Shown here one piece after another: positions 23,744 through 31,959 of a DNA stretch of 64,000 nucleotides (positions are counted from its first letter, which is position 1; the number at the start of each line of letters is the position of its first letter). The position numbers were made by a program, and so were the translations under genes. The stretch is from UBA8337 sp963932545 (GTDB taxonomy: Bacteria; Pseudomonadota; Alphaproteobacteria; RS24), in assembly GCA_963932545.1 (NCBI GenBank), contig CAWVRH010000003.1, positions 1-64,000 of the forward strand. Direction: 5' to 3'. The notes under the pieces are model-generated. The model was not told the origin of the DNA and did not search any database. It was given only the letters and a program-made list of their open reading frames with translations.

Positions 23744-24582
23744 TGACAGGCGCATCGCAAAAAGCGGGTATCATTGGTTGGCCAGTTAGCCATTCGCGCT
23801 CGCCTCTTATTCATACCTATTGGATGCAAAAACACTACATCCAAGCGAGTTATGAGCGGTGCCCCATAAACCCTGCCGATGACTTTCGCCAAGCTTTGCA
23901 GGCTCTGGCGCAAGACGGTTTTGTGGGCGCGAATGTCACGATTCCGCATAAAGAAAATGCCTTTGCCGCCGTAGACTCGCGCACCGAAGCGGCAGAGAAA
24001 TTGGGCGCGGTAAATACAATCGTTTTACAAAACGGGCGCCTCTTGGGGGCAAACACGGACGGCGCTGGCTTTATTGCCAGTCTGGAGGCGGGATCGCAAA
24101 ACCAAAAATGGCGCGAACAACCCGCCCTCGTGCTAGGTGCGGGCGGCGCGGCGCGGGCCGTTTTGGTGGCGCTTGAACAAGCTGGGGTTCACGACATTCG
24201 CTTGGTTAACCGCACCCGCGCAAGGGCTGAGGCGCTGGCGCCTTTGTGTACCAAAGGCCTATTGATTGGCGATTGGGAGGCGCGCGAAGACATGGCGCAA
24301 GACTGTGGCCTATTGGTCAATACGTCTAGTTTGGGCATGCAAGGCGCGGCCCCGTTAGACATGGGGCTAGATAATTTGGCCGCAGGCGCGCTGGTTACGG
24401 ATATTGTTTATACGCCGCTGGAGACAGATTTATTGGCGCGCGCTCGGGCTTCGGGTTTTGGCGCTATCGATGGGTTGGGCATGTTGATGCATCAGGCGGC
24501 GCTGTCGTTTGAAATGTGGTTTGGCGTGCGCCCTGAAGTAGAGGAACCTCTGCACGCGCTTTTGGTAAAAGACCTGGCTTGA
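23743..24582 (+). CDS. aroE: shikimate dehydrogenase
   Basis: 279 residues. AroE reduces 3-dehydroshikimate with NADPH in aromatic amino-acid synthesis. GWPVSHSRSPLIHTYWMQ holds the serines that bind shikimate, GANVTIPHKENAF holds the catalytic lysine, and VLGAGGAARAVLVALEQAG is the NADP-binding loop, followed by VNRTRARAEAL. The C-terminal part has the conserved DGLGMLMHQAALSFEMWFG. The ATG overlaps the maf stop by one base, so the two are translationally coupled. Confidence 0.96.
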   Translation: MTGASQKAGIIGWPVSHSRSPLIHTYWMQKHYIQASYERCPINPADDFRQALQALAQDGFVGANVTIPHKENAFAAVDSRTEAAEKLGAVNTIVLQNGRLLGANTDGAGFIASLEAGSQNQKWREQPALVLGAGGAARAVLVALEQAGVHDIRLVNRTRARAEALAPLCTKGLLIGDWEAREDMAQDCGLLVNTSSLGMQGAAPLDMGLDNLAAGALVTDIVYTPLETDLLARARASGFGAIDGLGMLMHQAALSFEMWFGVRPEVEEPLHALLVKDLA

Positions 24583-24615
24583 AAATAAGCCACCATTGGT
24601 TTGGGAGATGTGACT

Positions 24616-25257
24616 TTGTATTTAATTGGACTGACGGGCTCTATCGGAATGGGCAAAACACAAACTGCCGCTTTGTTTGAGGCAGAGGGCGTGCCGCGCT
24701 ATGACGCCGATGCAGCTGTGCATGCGCTTTATCAAAAAGGCGGCGCGGCTGTCGCCCAAATTGGGGAGTTAGTGCCCGAGGCAATTGTCGATGGTGGTGT
24801 CGACCGCGGTGTTCTGGGACAAGTGGTTTTAAAAGATGCGGAAAAGTTAAAAGCGCTGGAGGCTCTGGTTCACCCTTTGGCGGGCCAATCTCAAATGCAC
24901 TTTTTGGCCGAGCAAATAGCCGCCAACGCCTCGGCCGTGTTATTGGATATTCCTCTGTTGTTTGAAACCGGCGGGCAAGATTATGTCGACTGCGTGGTTG
25001 TGGTTTCGGCACCGTTTGAGCTGCAGCGTGAGCGCGTGCTGGCACGCCCCGGCATGAGCGAAGAGCGGTTCATGGATATTCTCGCCAAACAAGTGCCCGA
25101 TGAGGACAAGCGCGCGCGGGCTGACTTTATTGTGGACAGCTCGATATCGGTAGAAGACGCCCACGCCCAAGTGCGTGCTATTCTAGACCAGATAAAAGGC
25201 CGTCGAGGCACGGCCTATGAGGCGCGCAAAAGCCGCTTTGAAACTCGCAACTCATAA
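24616..25257 (+). CDS. coaE: dephospho-CoA kinase
   Basis: About 213 residues from TTG 24616, which is 8 bases after GGGAG and gives the usual start YLIGLTGSIGMGKT; GTG at 24610 is possible but too close to that site. The P-loop is GSIGMGKT. DADAAVHALY, HPLAGQSQ and LDIPLLFETGGQDYVDCVVVVSAP match the family. CoaE phosphorylates dephospho-CoA, the last step of CoA synthesis. Stands between aroE and dnaQ as in many alphaproteobacteria. Confidence 0.95.
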   Translation: MYLIGLTGSIGMGKTQTAALFEAEGVPRYDADAAVHALYQKGGAAVAQIGELVPEAIVDGGVDRGVLGQVVLKDAEKLKALEALVHPLAGQSQMHFLAEQIAANASAVLLDIPLLFETGGQDYVDCVVVVSAPFELQRERVLARPGMSEERFMDILAKQVPDEDKRARADFIVDSSISVEDAHAQVRAILDQIKGRRGTAYEARKSRFETRNS

Positions 25258-25271
25258 GGACACGGGCCCCC

Positions 25272-25985
25272 ATGCGCGAAATTGTTTTTGATACGGAGAC
25301 GACGGGCCTTAGCCCCAAGAATGGCGACCGCGTTGTAGAGATAGGTTGTTTGGAGCTGTTCAATCGGTTGCCAACTGGCGAGACGTTGCATGTTTATCTA
25401 AACCCCGAGCGCGATATGCCTAGCGAGGCCGAAGCAGTGCATGGTCTCTCTCAGAGTTTTTTGGCCGACAAACCTTTATTCGCGGATGTGGCGGATGGCT
25501 TTTTGGCTTTCGTGGGGGATGCGGCTTTGATTGCCCATAATGCGAGTTTTGATATGCGGTTTATCAACGCCGAGCTGAAGGCTTGCGGGCGGCCTGATTT
25601 GAGCGACCATGAGGTGATTGATACCTTGGCGATGGCGCGGAAAAAATTCCCGGGCTCGCCGGCCAGCCTCGATGCTTTGTGCAAGCGGTTTAATGTTGAT
25701 ACATCTAGCCGCGAGCTGCACGGCGCGCTCATTGATAGTGAATTATTGGCTGGCGTTTATTTGGAGCTGATGGGCGGGCGCCAGACCGGCATGATATTCG
25801 AGAAGAAACAGCAACAAGACCAAGCGGGCGGTCTGTCTCCACGCCAGCCCAAAAAGCGACGCTTGAATCCGCTACCCTCTCGCCTCAGCCGAGAGGAAAA
25901 AGCCGCGCATGCAGATTTCTTGGAAAAGTTTCCAAGGCGAGCCCTTTGGCTTGGCGAGGAAGAGGGCTTGGCGAGGAAGAGCTAG
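25272..25985 (+). CDS. dnaQ: DNA polymerase III epsilon subunit (3'-5' proofreading exonuclease)
   Basis: 237 residues. The exonuclease motifs are all present: FDTETTG with the metal-binding Asp7 and Glu9, LIAHNASFDMRF (Exo II), and the ExoIII histidine and aspartate in ELHGALIDSELL. A short linker (about 175-205) leads to the tail that binds the alpha subunit. The last 11 or so residues are coded by a 17-bp tandem duplication that shifts the frame; without one copy the frame would end in LGPESH. Convergent with secB. Confidence 0.96.
   Translation: MREIVFDTETTGLSPKNGDRVVEIGCLELFNRLPTGETLHVYLNPERDMPSEAEAVHGLSQSFLADKPLFADVADGFLAFVGDAALIAHNASFDMRFINAELKACGRPDLSDHEVIDTLAMARKKFPGSPASLDALCKRFNVDTSSRELHGALIDSELLAGVYLELMGGRQTGMIFEKKQQQDQAGGLSPRQPKKRRLNPLPSRLSREEKAAHADFLEKFPRRALWLGEEEGLARKS
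25948..25981 (+). repeat. 17-bp tandem duplication at the end of dnaQ
   Basis: GGCTTGGCGAGGAAGAG at 25948-25964 is repeated exactly at 25965-25981, running into the stop codon. Because 17 is not a multiple of three, the second copy is read in another frame and brings an earlier stop. Confidence 0.93.
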
Positions 25986-26015
25986 GCCCCGAAAGCCATT
26001 AAGCTCAGCGCGCCT

Positions 26016-26510
26016 CTAGTTTAAGGTTTCATCCTTAGCGCCACCGTCTGCGCCATCTTCGCTTTGTTGATATAAGGCCATGAAATCGATGGGATCGAGC
26101 ATGATTGGCGGATAGCCACCATCGCGCGTGGCGTCTGCCAATACGCGGCGGGCGAAAGGAAATAATTGGCGCGGCGCTTCAATTAGCAGTACCGGCTTAA
26201 TGTCTTCTTCCGCCACGTTCATCAGGCGGAAGATACCGCAATATTCCAACTCGGCAATAAACTGCACGGCCTCTTCGCTGTCTGTCGAGCTGTCGGCGGG
26301 GCTTTTGGCTTCGATGCGAAACTTTAAGCCGACTTCAAAATCCGTGTCAGATAATTTGCGGGCGCCGACGTTGGCATTCACACCAATTTCAGGGTTTTCG
26401 CCAGCAGCAAAATTTGGCGCGCCAGGGTTTTCAAACGATAGGTCGCGGACATATTGAACCATAATTTGCAAGCCGGGCTGGGTTTCTGGAGTGGGGGTTT
26501 CTTCGGCCAT
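26016..26510 (-). CDS. secB: protein-export chaperone SecB
   Basis: 164 residues. SecB holds unfolded precursors and passes them to SecA. IMVQYVRDLSFENPGAP is the canonical first strand, LEYCGIFRL and LLIEAPRQLFPFARRVLADATRDGGYPPIMLDPIDFMALY the SecA-binding and core region. The acidic C-terminal tail (EDGADGGAKDE) is usual in this class. AGGAGAG precedes the ATG. Monocistronic in appearance, convergent with dnaQ. Confidence 0.97.
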   Translation of the reverse strand: MAEETPTPETQPGLQIMVQYVRDLSFENPGAPNFAAGENPEIGVNANVGARKLSDTDFEVGLKFRIEAKSPADSSTDSEEAVQFIAELEYCGIFRLMNVAEEDIKPVLLIEAPRQLFPFARRVLADATRDGGYPPIMLDPIDFMALYQQSEDGADGGAKDETLN

Positions 26511-26586
26511 GGGGCTCTCCTATCGAGGAATTTCAATTACGGATTAGTGTGTCTGATATTTGCCATATTTTGGCGCGCGACAAAAC

Positions 26587-27138
26587 TTATTTATTGGGGG
26601 GGTCGCGCTCGCCGTCTTCTACCCGAAAATCGCCATCAATAATGTCTGGTGCAGGGCTTCTTGATGAAGAGCCTCTTGATGCATTGTCCCTCGACGTAGT
26701 GTCCCTCGACGTAGTGTCTTTTGGCGTGGGGATGGGCTCGTTTGCATTCGGGGATTGGCGAGCTTGAAAACCACGCATGACATGCGGCATTAGCGCCGCC
26801 AAGACTGTTTCCAAAACCAAAAGGCGCGTCCAGCGCAGCATCAGCAGCAGCCCTAGGCCATCGGTGAAAAACCCGGGCAGCACCAATAAAACGCCACCCA
26901 GAATAATCAAGACGCCATGTCCAACAGCGGCCAGCGGCGGGCGGCCGTGCTTTTGGGCCGCTTGGGCTTCTGCAAGAACGCTCATGCCTTGGCTCCGCAT
27001 TCGGCCCATGCCCCAAAAGGCAGTGGCGAATACCAAGACAAGGGTCCAGCCTGCGCCAATAGCGCTGCCGACTTCGATAAACAAATAAATTTCCAACCCG
27101 AGGGTAAGGATGAGCACCGTGAGAAATGGGCCAAACAT
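26587..27138 (-). CDS. fxsA: FxsA family membrane protein
   Basis: About 183 residues from ATG 27138, which follows GGAG; the longer frame has no support. Hydrophobic segments at about 4-24, 26-45 and 72-105 fit the FxsA core, with the family segment GHGVLIILGGVLLVLPGFFTDGLGLLL. FxsA is an inner-membrane protein whose overproduction relieves phage T7 exclusion in E. coli; its normal role is unknown. The C-terminal tail holds an SRD-rich degenerate repeat coded by 15-bp units. Divergent from timA, as in related genomes. Confidence 0.9.
   Translation of the reverse strand: MFGPFLTVLILTLGLEIYLFIEVGSAIGAGWTLVLVFATAFWGMGRMRSQGMSVLAEAQAAQKHGRPPLAAVGHGVLIILGGVLLVLPGFFTDGLGLLLMLRWTRLLVLETVLAALMPHVMRGFQARQSPNANEPIPTPKDTTSRDTTSRDNASRGSSSRSPAPDIIDGDFRVEDGERDPPNK
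26656..26715. repeat. degenerate 15-bp tandem repeat in the fxsA tail
   Basis: Four 15-bp units. The two at 26686-26700 and 26701-26715 (GTCCCTCGACGTAGT) are identical; the two before them have drifted and share CTTGATG. On the minus strand they code for TSRDTTSRDNASRGSSSR, a disordered tail. In frame throughout. Confidence 0.85.
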
Positions 27139-27280
27139 AGGGTCTCCTTTGCTGCGCCAGCATAGCGCAGTTCTGATATATGGCCAGAGCTTTGCAATTG
27201 TGCAAAAAACCCCCATATATAGTAAGCTCGCGCCTCTGCTGTAGATAGGCACGAAACCTTATTTTGAAAAGAGATCCGCC

Positions 27281-28015
27281 ATGGACCCGGTTAATTTAAT
27301 TCTTCTTATTGTTGTGGTGCTGATTGGCATGAAGCTGCGCTCCATTTTGGGCTTTCGCAACGATGACGAAAAACCCAGCTCGCGTGCCGATGCCTATCGG
27401 CTCAATCGAGATGCCTTCGAAAATAAATCAGATGCGCCAGACCCAAAACAGCCCTCGGATGCGCAACCGCAAGGCCTGCAAGAGGCGACCGCTCCCCTCG
27501 AAGGTCAGCCAGTGCCTGCGCTGGACGAGCCAGAAGCGCCGCTAGAGATCGAAGAAACCAAACAAACCAACGGCCGCGGATTGGCATATTTGCTCCGTGT
27601 GGATCCTGGCTTCGATGAAGCTGGTTTTGTGGATGGCGCCGCGCGCGCCTATGAAATGATTTTAACGGCCTTTGCCGATGGCGATATTTCTGACGTGAAA
27701 GGCTTTTTGGGCGCCGATGTGGCGGCTGGCTTTGAGGCCGCGATTGACGACCGGCAAGCGCAAGGTCAGCAATTAGTCACGCGGATATTGCGTGTAGATC
27801 GCCCGGTTCTCGAAGACGCCCGTTTTGAAAATGAAAAAGTGCAATTAGACGTGCGCTTCCGCGCGGAGCTTATTTCCTTCACCGCAGGCCTCGAAGATAC
27901 AATTGACGAAGCTGCTTTGCCTGCCCCCAAAACGACTTTAGACATTTGGACCTTTGAGCGCGCCCAAGGCGCTGCAGACCCAAGCTGGGCTTTGGTCGCA
28001 ACCCAAAGCGCCTAA
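27281..28015 (+). CDS. timA: Tim44/TimA family putative adaptor protein
   Basis: 244 residues. A single N-terminal membrane segment (about 5-20) ends at KLRSILGFRN, then an acidic and proline-rich linker (about 28-95), then the Tim44-like domain (about 105-240) with VDPGFDEAGFVDGAARAYEMIL and DIWTFER. In bacteria this protein lies on the inner membrane and is thought to bind lipid or act as an adaptor; Tim44 is its mitochondrial relative. Two bases separate it from smr. In many relatives mltA lies between these two, but it is absent here. Confidence 0.88.
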   Translation: MDPVNLILLIVVVLIGMKLRSILGFRNDDEKPSSRADAYRLNRDAFENKSDAPDPKQPSDAQPQGLQEATAPLEGQPVPALDEPEAPLEIEETKQTNGRGLAYLLRVDPGFDEAGFVDGAARAYEMILTAFADGDISDVKGFLGADVAAGFEAAIDDRQAQGQQLVTRILRVDRPVLEDARFENEKVQLDVRFRAELISFTAGLEDTIDEAALPAPKTTLDIWTFERAQGAADPSWALVATQSA

Positions 28016-28017
28016 TT

Positions 28018-28602
28018 GTGGCGCCGCGAGCCCCAAAAGATGATGGCAAAAAGGCTTGGGTTAAGGTAACCGAGCAGGCGACGCCGCTTGACCCAAAGAA
28101 ACAAAACCGCCATATCGAGAAAACCGCCTCGAAATTAGAAAAAAAGCCCAAGAAAGCGGCTGTCTCAGCTCCATTATCAGCACCAATCTCAGGGTCGCCA
28201 GTATCTGTAAAACCGGCCCCGCAAGGCGCGCCAAGAGCTCCTTTTGAGGCCGATAAGCCACCTCCTTTGCCTCAGATTGAACAAAAATCACGCCGCCGTT
28301 TGGGTCGCGGTTCGGTAGACATAGAGGCGCGGCTTGATTTGCATGGATTTACCGCTGGGGAGGCGCAAGCGGCGCTGACCCGATTTATCGAGCATTGTTT
28401 TGTGCAGCGGTTTACTTGGGTCTTGGTTATCACTGGAAAAGGCGTGCGCGGTGAGGGGGTTTTACGAAAAGGCCTGCCGCAATGGCTATCGAGCCCGCCG
28501 CTGTCCAACCGCGTGGTGGCATTTGACGCGGCAGCCCCTTCGCATGGCGGCGATGGTGCGTATTATTTACGGTTGCGAAAAGCAAAACGCCAGCCAGAGT
28601 AA
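28018..28602 (+). CDS. Smr/MutS2-domain protein
   Basis: 194 residues from a GTG start. A basic and proline-rich N-terminal region (1-95) with no clear fold precedes the Smr domain (about 102-190). That domain shows LDLHGFT, VLVITGKG, RGEGVLRKGLPQWL and GGDGAYYLRLRK, the standard set in this class. Smr domains nick or bind nucleic acids, recently linked to mRNA cleavage on stalled ribosomes in some bacteria; which role applies here is not known. Follows timA by two bases. Confidence 0.9.
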   Translation: MAPRAPKDDGKKAWVKVTEQATPLDPKKQNRHIEKTASKLEKKPKKAAVSAPLSAPISGSPVSVKPAPQGAPRAPFEADKPPPLPQIEQKSRRRLGRGSVDIEARLDLHGFTAGEAQAALTRFIEHCFVQRFTWVLVITGKGVRGEGVLRKGLPQWLSSPPLSNRVVAFDAAAPSHGGDGAYYLRLRKAKRQPE

Positions 28603-28646
28603 ATACCGTGGGCCTCATGTGGCGCTCGTGTGGGAGTGTTTTTTCG

Positions 28647-28689
28647 CACTTTTATCTAGCGCTAACACACTTTTATCTAGCGCTACCGC
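28647..28689. repeat. 21-bp-period direct repeat upstream of hisB
   Basis: An 18-bp sequence at 28647-28664 (containing TTTTATCTAGCGCTA) recurs exactly at 28668-28685, period 21 bp. It sits in the 186-bp gap between smr and hisB, about 100 bp before the hisB start, so it may lie within or near the his promoter. No attenuator-type leader with a run of His codons is seen. Confidence 0.9.
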
Positions 28690-28788
28690 TATGCATATCC
28701 CTGCCACTTTGCTACAAAGAGCTTACTTAAGCGACCCAAGCTGCGGTGCGGGTCTATGGCAGCCAGTTAATTTGAAAAGGATGGCTTT

Positions 28789-29418
28789 ATGTCTCAAGCC
28801 TCTCAGCCACGCCCAGCCCCTCAGTCACGCAAAGCTAAGGCTTCGCGCGCGACCAAAGAAACCTCCATCTCTGTTGCGGTTAATCTCGACGGCAGTGGCG
28901 AATATAATGTCAGCACGGGCATTGGGTTTTTAGACCACATGCTCGAGCAGCTTTCGCGCCACTCTCTCATCGACATTGATGTGCAAGCCAAAGGCGATCT
29001 GCATATTGATTTTCACCACACCACAGAAGACACAGGCATTGTTCTGGGCGAGGCGGTTCGCGATGCGCTGGGCGATTTCAAAGGTCTGACGCGCTACGGC
29101 AGCGCGACCATCCCGATGGATGAAACCTGCTCGCGTGTCTCGCTAGATGTGTCGCAACGGCCCTACTTAATTTGGGACGTTAATTTCACCAAACCGAAGC
29201 TTGGCGATATGGATACAGAATTGTTCAAAGAATGGTTCCAGGCCTTCGCGCAAAGTGCGGGCATTACGCTGCATGTTGAAAATATGTATGGCGAGAATAA
29301 TCACCATATTGTCGAAAGCTGCTTTAAGGCTCTGGCGCGCGCCCTGCGCCAAGCTATTGAAATTGACCCCCGCAAAGCCGATGAGGTGCCCTCCACCAAG
29401 GGTGTGCTCGGCAGTTGA
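28789..29418 (+). CDS. hisB: imidazoleglycerol-phosphate dehydratase
   Basis: 209 residues with AAGGA before the ATG. HisB dehydrates imidazole-glycerol phosphate in histidine synthesis. The metal-binding motifs are TGIGFLDHMLEQLSRHS, DFHHTTEDTGIVLGEA and ENNHHIVESCFKALARALR. No phosphatase domain is fused. The first 20 residues (SQ/AP/RK-rich) are longer than in most members and look disordered. First gene of the hisB-H-A-F-E-coaA run. Confidence 0.97.
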   Translation: MSQASQPRPAPQSRKAKASRATKETSISVAVNLDGSGEYNVSTGIGFLDHMLEQLSRHSLIDIDVQAKGDLHIDFHHTTEDTGIVLGEAVRDALGDFKGLTRYGSATIPMDETCSRVSLDVSQRPYLIWDVNFTKPKLGDMDTELFKEWFQAFAQSAGITLHVENMYGENNHHIVESCFKALARALRQAIEIDPRKADEVPSTKGVLGS

Positions 29419-29432
29419 TAGGCGCCTAAATC

Positions 29433-30059
29433 GTGAGCATCGCTATCATTGACTACGGCTCTGGCAATCTGCGTTCGGCAGAAAAGTCTTTCGCACGCAT
29501 GGCCAAAGGCCGCGAGATTACGCTCACCGCAAACCCAGATGTCGTTGCGAAAGCCGACCATATTATATTGCCAGGTGTCGGCGCTTTCGGCGATTGCGCC
29601 AAGGGCCTGCGCGGCATCGATGGCATGGTGGAAGCGCTAAGCGAGCGCGTGCTAAATCACGGCCGCCCGTTTTTGGGTATTTGTGTTGGCATGCAATTGC
29701 TTTGTGCCAAGGGCCGTGAGCGCGGGCTCCATGAGGGGCTTGGCTGGCTCGACGCTGAAGTGCATCCGCTGGATGTGGCGCCCGAGTTGAAGGTGCCGCA
29801 TATGGGCTGGAATAATTTGCAACTCTCGGGCTCTCATAAGGTCTTGGATGGGCTGGATGGCAAGGACGTCTATTTTGTGCATGGCTTTGCCGCCAAGTTT
29901 TCCGGCGAGGCTGGCGACATCGCGGCTCACGTGGACTATGGCGGCCCTGTGGTGGCGGCGGTCGCGCACGATAGTTTTATTGGCACGCAATTTCACCCCG
30001 AAAAAAGTCAGCAAGCGGGCCTGCAGTTAATTGAAAACTTTTTGGAGTGGCGGCCGTGA
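29433..30059 (+). CDS. hisH: imidazole glycerol phosphate synthase glutaminase subunit
   Basis: 208 residues from a GTG. HisH releases ammonia from glutamine and channels it to HisF. IIDYGSGNLRSAEKSF is the start, LPGVGAFGDC and FLGICVGMQLLC hold the oxyanion strand and nucleophilic cysteine, and GTQFHPEKSQQ holds the catalytic histidine and glutamate. In related genomes a DUF2628 gene can lie before hisH; here only 14 bp separate it from hisB. Its stop overlaps the start of hisA. Confidence 0.96.
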   Translation: MSIAIIDYGSGNLRSAEKSFARMAKGREITLTANPDVVAKADHIILPGVGAFGDCAKGLRGIDGMVEALSERVLNHGRPFLGICVGMQLLCAKGRERGLHEGLGWLDAEVHPLDVAPELKVPHMGWNNLQLSGSHKVLDGLDGKDVYFVHGFAAKFSGEAGDIAAHVDYGGPVVAAVAHDSFIGTQFHPEKSQQAGLQLIENFLEWRP

Positions 30060-30784
30060 TTATTTTTCCAGCGATTGATTTAAAGCAAGGGCGCTGTGTG
30101 CGCCTCGAGCAAGGCGACATGGATCGCGCCACCATCTTCAATGATGACCCAGCCGACCAAGCCCGCTCGTTCTCCGAACAGGGGTTTTCGCATTTGCACA
30201 TTATCGATTTGGATGGCGCTTTTGCCGGCGAGCCGGTTAACCGCGCGGCCGTGGAGGCGATTGTTAAAGCGACGCCAGCTAAAACCCAATTGGGCGGCGG
30301 CATTCGCACTATGGCTGCCATCGAGGCTTGGCTAGAGGCGGGCATTGGTCGCGTCATTCTCGGCACCGCCGCTTTGCGCAACCCGCAATTGGTCAAACAG
30401 GCCTGCGCGGCTTTTCCAAATCAAGTGGCCGTGGGCATTGATGCGCGCGGCGGATTTGTGGCCGTCGAAGGCTGGGCGGAAGACACGCAAATGAAAGTGC
30501 ATGACTTGGCTGGCGTGTTCGAAGATGTCGGCGTGGCCGCGCTTATTTATACAGATATCGACCGCGATGGATTGCTCAAAGGCGTGAATTTGGACGCCAC
30601 CGCCGAGCTAGCTCGCGCGACCTCCATTCCCGTAATCGCCTCGGGTGGCCTCGCAGGCATTGATGATGTAACCCAGCTTTTGGCGCATGAGAGCAGCGGC
30701 ATCGTCGGCGCCATTTCGGGTCGCGCGCTTTATGATGGTCGCTTGAATGCGGCCGAAGTCTTGGCCCTTGAAGGGGTCCTATAA
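30056..30784 (+). CDS. hisA: ProFAR isomerase (HisA)
   Basis: About 242 residues from GTG 30056, which has GGAG 8 bases upstream; a GTG three codons earlier is too close to that site. HisA isomerises ProFAR to PRFAR. It is a beta-alpha barrel starting IIFPAIDLKQGRCVRLEQGD, with IIDLDGAFAG, TQLGGGIRT, VGIDARGGFVAVEGW and IASGGLAGIDD, covering the two phosphate-binding halves and the catalytic aspartates. Overlaps hisH by four bases (GTGA) and hisF by one. Confidence 0.97.
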   Translation: MIIFPAIDLKQGRCVRLEQGDMDRATIFNDDPADQARSFSEQGFSHLHIIDLDGAFAGEPVNRAAVEAIVKATPAKTQLGGGIRTMAAIEAWLEAGIGRVILGTAALRNPQLVKQACAAFPNQVAVGIDARGGFVAVEGWAEDTQMKVHDLAGVFEDVGVAALIYTDIDRDGLLKGVNLDATAELARATSIPVIASGGLAGIDDVTQLLAHESSGIVGAISGRALYDGRLNAAEVLALEGVL

Positions 30785-31560
30785 TGTTAAAGATACGCAT
30801 CATCCCTTGTCTTGATGTGCACGAGGGCCGCGTTGTCAAAGGCGTCAATTTTGTCGATTTGATAGATGCGGGCGACCCTGTAGAGGCGGCGCGCGCCTAT
30901 GATGCGGCGGGCGCGGATGAGCTGTGTTTTCTAGATATTTCAGCCAGCCACGAAGGGCGCGATACGCTCATCGATGTGGTTCGACGCACGGCCGAGCAAT
31001 GTTTCATGCCGCTCACGGTAGGCGGCGGCGTGCGCAAGGTCGAAGACGTGCGCAATCTTTTATTGGCAGGCGCGGATAAAGTTTCGTTCAACACCGCCGC
31101 CGTGCGAGACCCAGATGTGGTCAATGCCGCATCCGAAAAATTTGGCGCGCAATGTATTGTGGTCGCCATGGATGCCAAGCAAGTTGATGAAGGCAGATGG
31201 GAAATTTTCACCCATGGGGGCCGCGAGGCGACGGGTATTGAGGCCGTGGGCTTTGCAAGGCAAATGGCGGCACGCGGGGCAGGAGAGATTTTGCTGACCT
31301 CGATGGATCGCGACGGCACAAAATCAGGTTTTGACTTAACCCTGACCCGTGCCATCGCAGATGCCGTGCCTGTGCCGGTCATCGCATCCGGCGGCGTTGG
31401 CACGCTGCAGCATTTGGTCGAAGGGGTCAGCCAAGGCCATGCCAGTGCCGTTTTGGCGGCGTCGATTTTCCATTTTGGAACGTTCACCATTGGCGAAGCA
31501 AAAGCGGCCATGGCCAAAGCTGGGCTTCAGGTTCGCGCGCCCTTGGATAGTAACGCATGA
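30784..31560 (+). CDS. hisF: imidazole glycerol phosphate synthase cyclase subunit
   Basis: 258 residues. HisF closes the imidazole ring using ammonia from HisH. The barrel begins IRIIPCLDVHEGRVVKGVNFV, with the catalytic Asp in PCLD, then LTVGGGVRKVEDV, VVAMDAKQV, ILLTSMDRDGTKSGFD (second catalytic Asp) and IASGGVGTLQHL. Its stop codon overlaps the ATG of a 21-codon mini-ORF that leads to hisE. Confidence 0.98.
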   Translation: MLKIRIIPCLDVHEGRVVKGVNFVDLIDAGDPVEAARAYDAAGADELCFLDISASHEGRDTLIDVVRRTAEQCFMPLTVGGGVRKVEDVRNLLLAGADKVSFNTAAVRDPDVVNAASEKFGAQCIVVAMDAKQVDEGRWEIFTHGGREATGIEAVGFARQMAARGAGEILLTSMDRDGTKSGFDLTLTRAIADAVPVPVIASGGVGTLQHLVEGVSQGHASAVLAASIFHFGTFTIGEAKAAMAKAGLQVRAPLDSNA

Positions 31561-31622
31561 TTGCTTTCTTGGAAAAAAACCTCAACCCTGATATCACAGA
31601 CCCGGTGGGAAGAGGAGACTGA
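31557..31622 (+). CDS. 21-codon mini-ORF bridging hisF and hisE
   Basis: Starts by ATGA overlap with the hisF stop and ends in TGA two bases before the hisE ATG at 31625, so it fills the whole gap. The peptide begins MIAFLEKNLNPDIT. The AGAGGAG ribosome binding site for hisE lies in its last codons. It could keep ribosomes moving from hisF to hisE, be the remnant of a longer gene, or be a coincidence; a frame of this length is common by chance. Confidence 0.3.
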   Translation: MIAFLEKNLNPDITDPVGRGD

Positions 31623-31624
31623 CG

Positions 31625-31942
31625 ATGAGCGACTTTGGCTTTTTAGATGAGTTATTCGGCGAAATTGAAAAACGCCGTGGCGCCGCGCCCGAAGAGAGCT
31701 ATTCGGCGCAATTGATGGCCGACCTACCCCGCGCCGCGCGCAAGCTTGGCGAAGAGGGAGTTGAGGCTGTGGTGGCTGCGCTTTCGGGCAGCGATGACGA
31801 ACTGCTGGGCGAGTTGGCCGACCTCACGTATCACCTATTGGTGGTTTTGGCTGCGCGCGGATTGACGCCGGAACAAGTGGTAGGGGAGCTAAAAAAACGC
31901 CAAGGCGTTTCTGGCCTTACCGAAAAAGCGTCTCGCGGATAA
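31625..31942 (+). CDS. hisE: phosphoribosyl-ATP pyrophosphatase
   Basis: 105 residues, the normal length for a stand-alone HisE. It removes pyrophosphate from phosphoribosyl-ATP, the second step of histidine synthesis. The MazG-like helical fold is seen in FLDELFGEIEKRRG, the metal-binding KLGEEGVEAVVAA and GELADLTYHLLVVLAARG. AGAGGAG lies 8 bases before the ATG. The HisI partner is not in this window. Confidence 0.96.
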   Translation: MSDFGFLDELFGEIEKRRGAAPEESYSAQLMADLPRAARKLGEEGVEAVVAALSGSDDELLGELADLTYHLLVVLAARGLTPEQVVGELKKRQGVSGLTEKASRG

Positions 31943-31959
31943 ATAAAAGAAGCCAGTCC

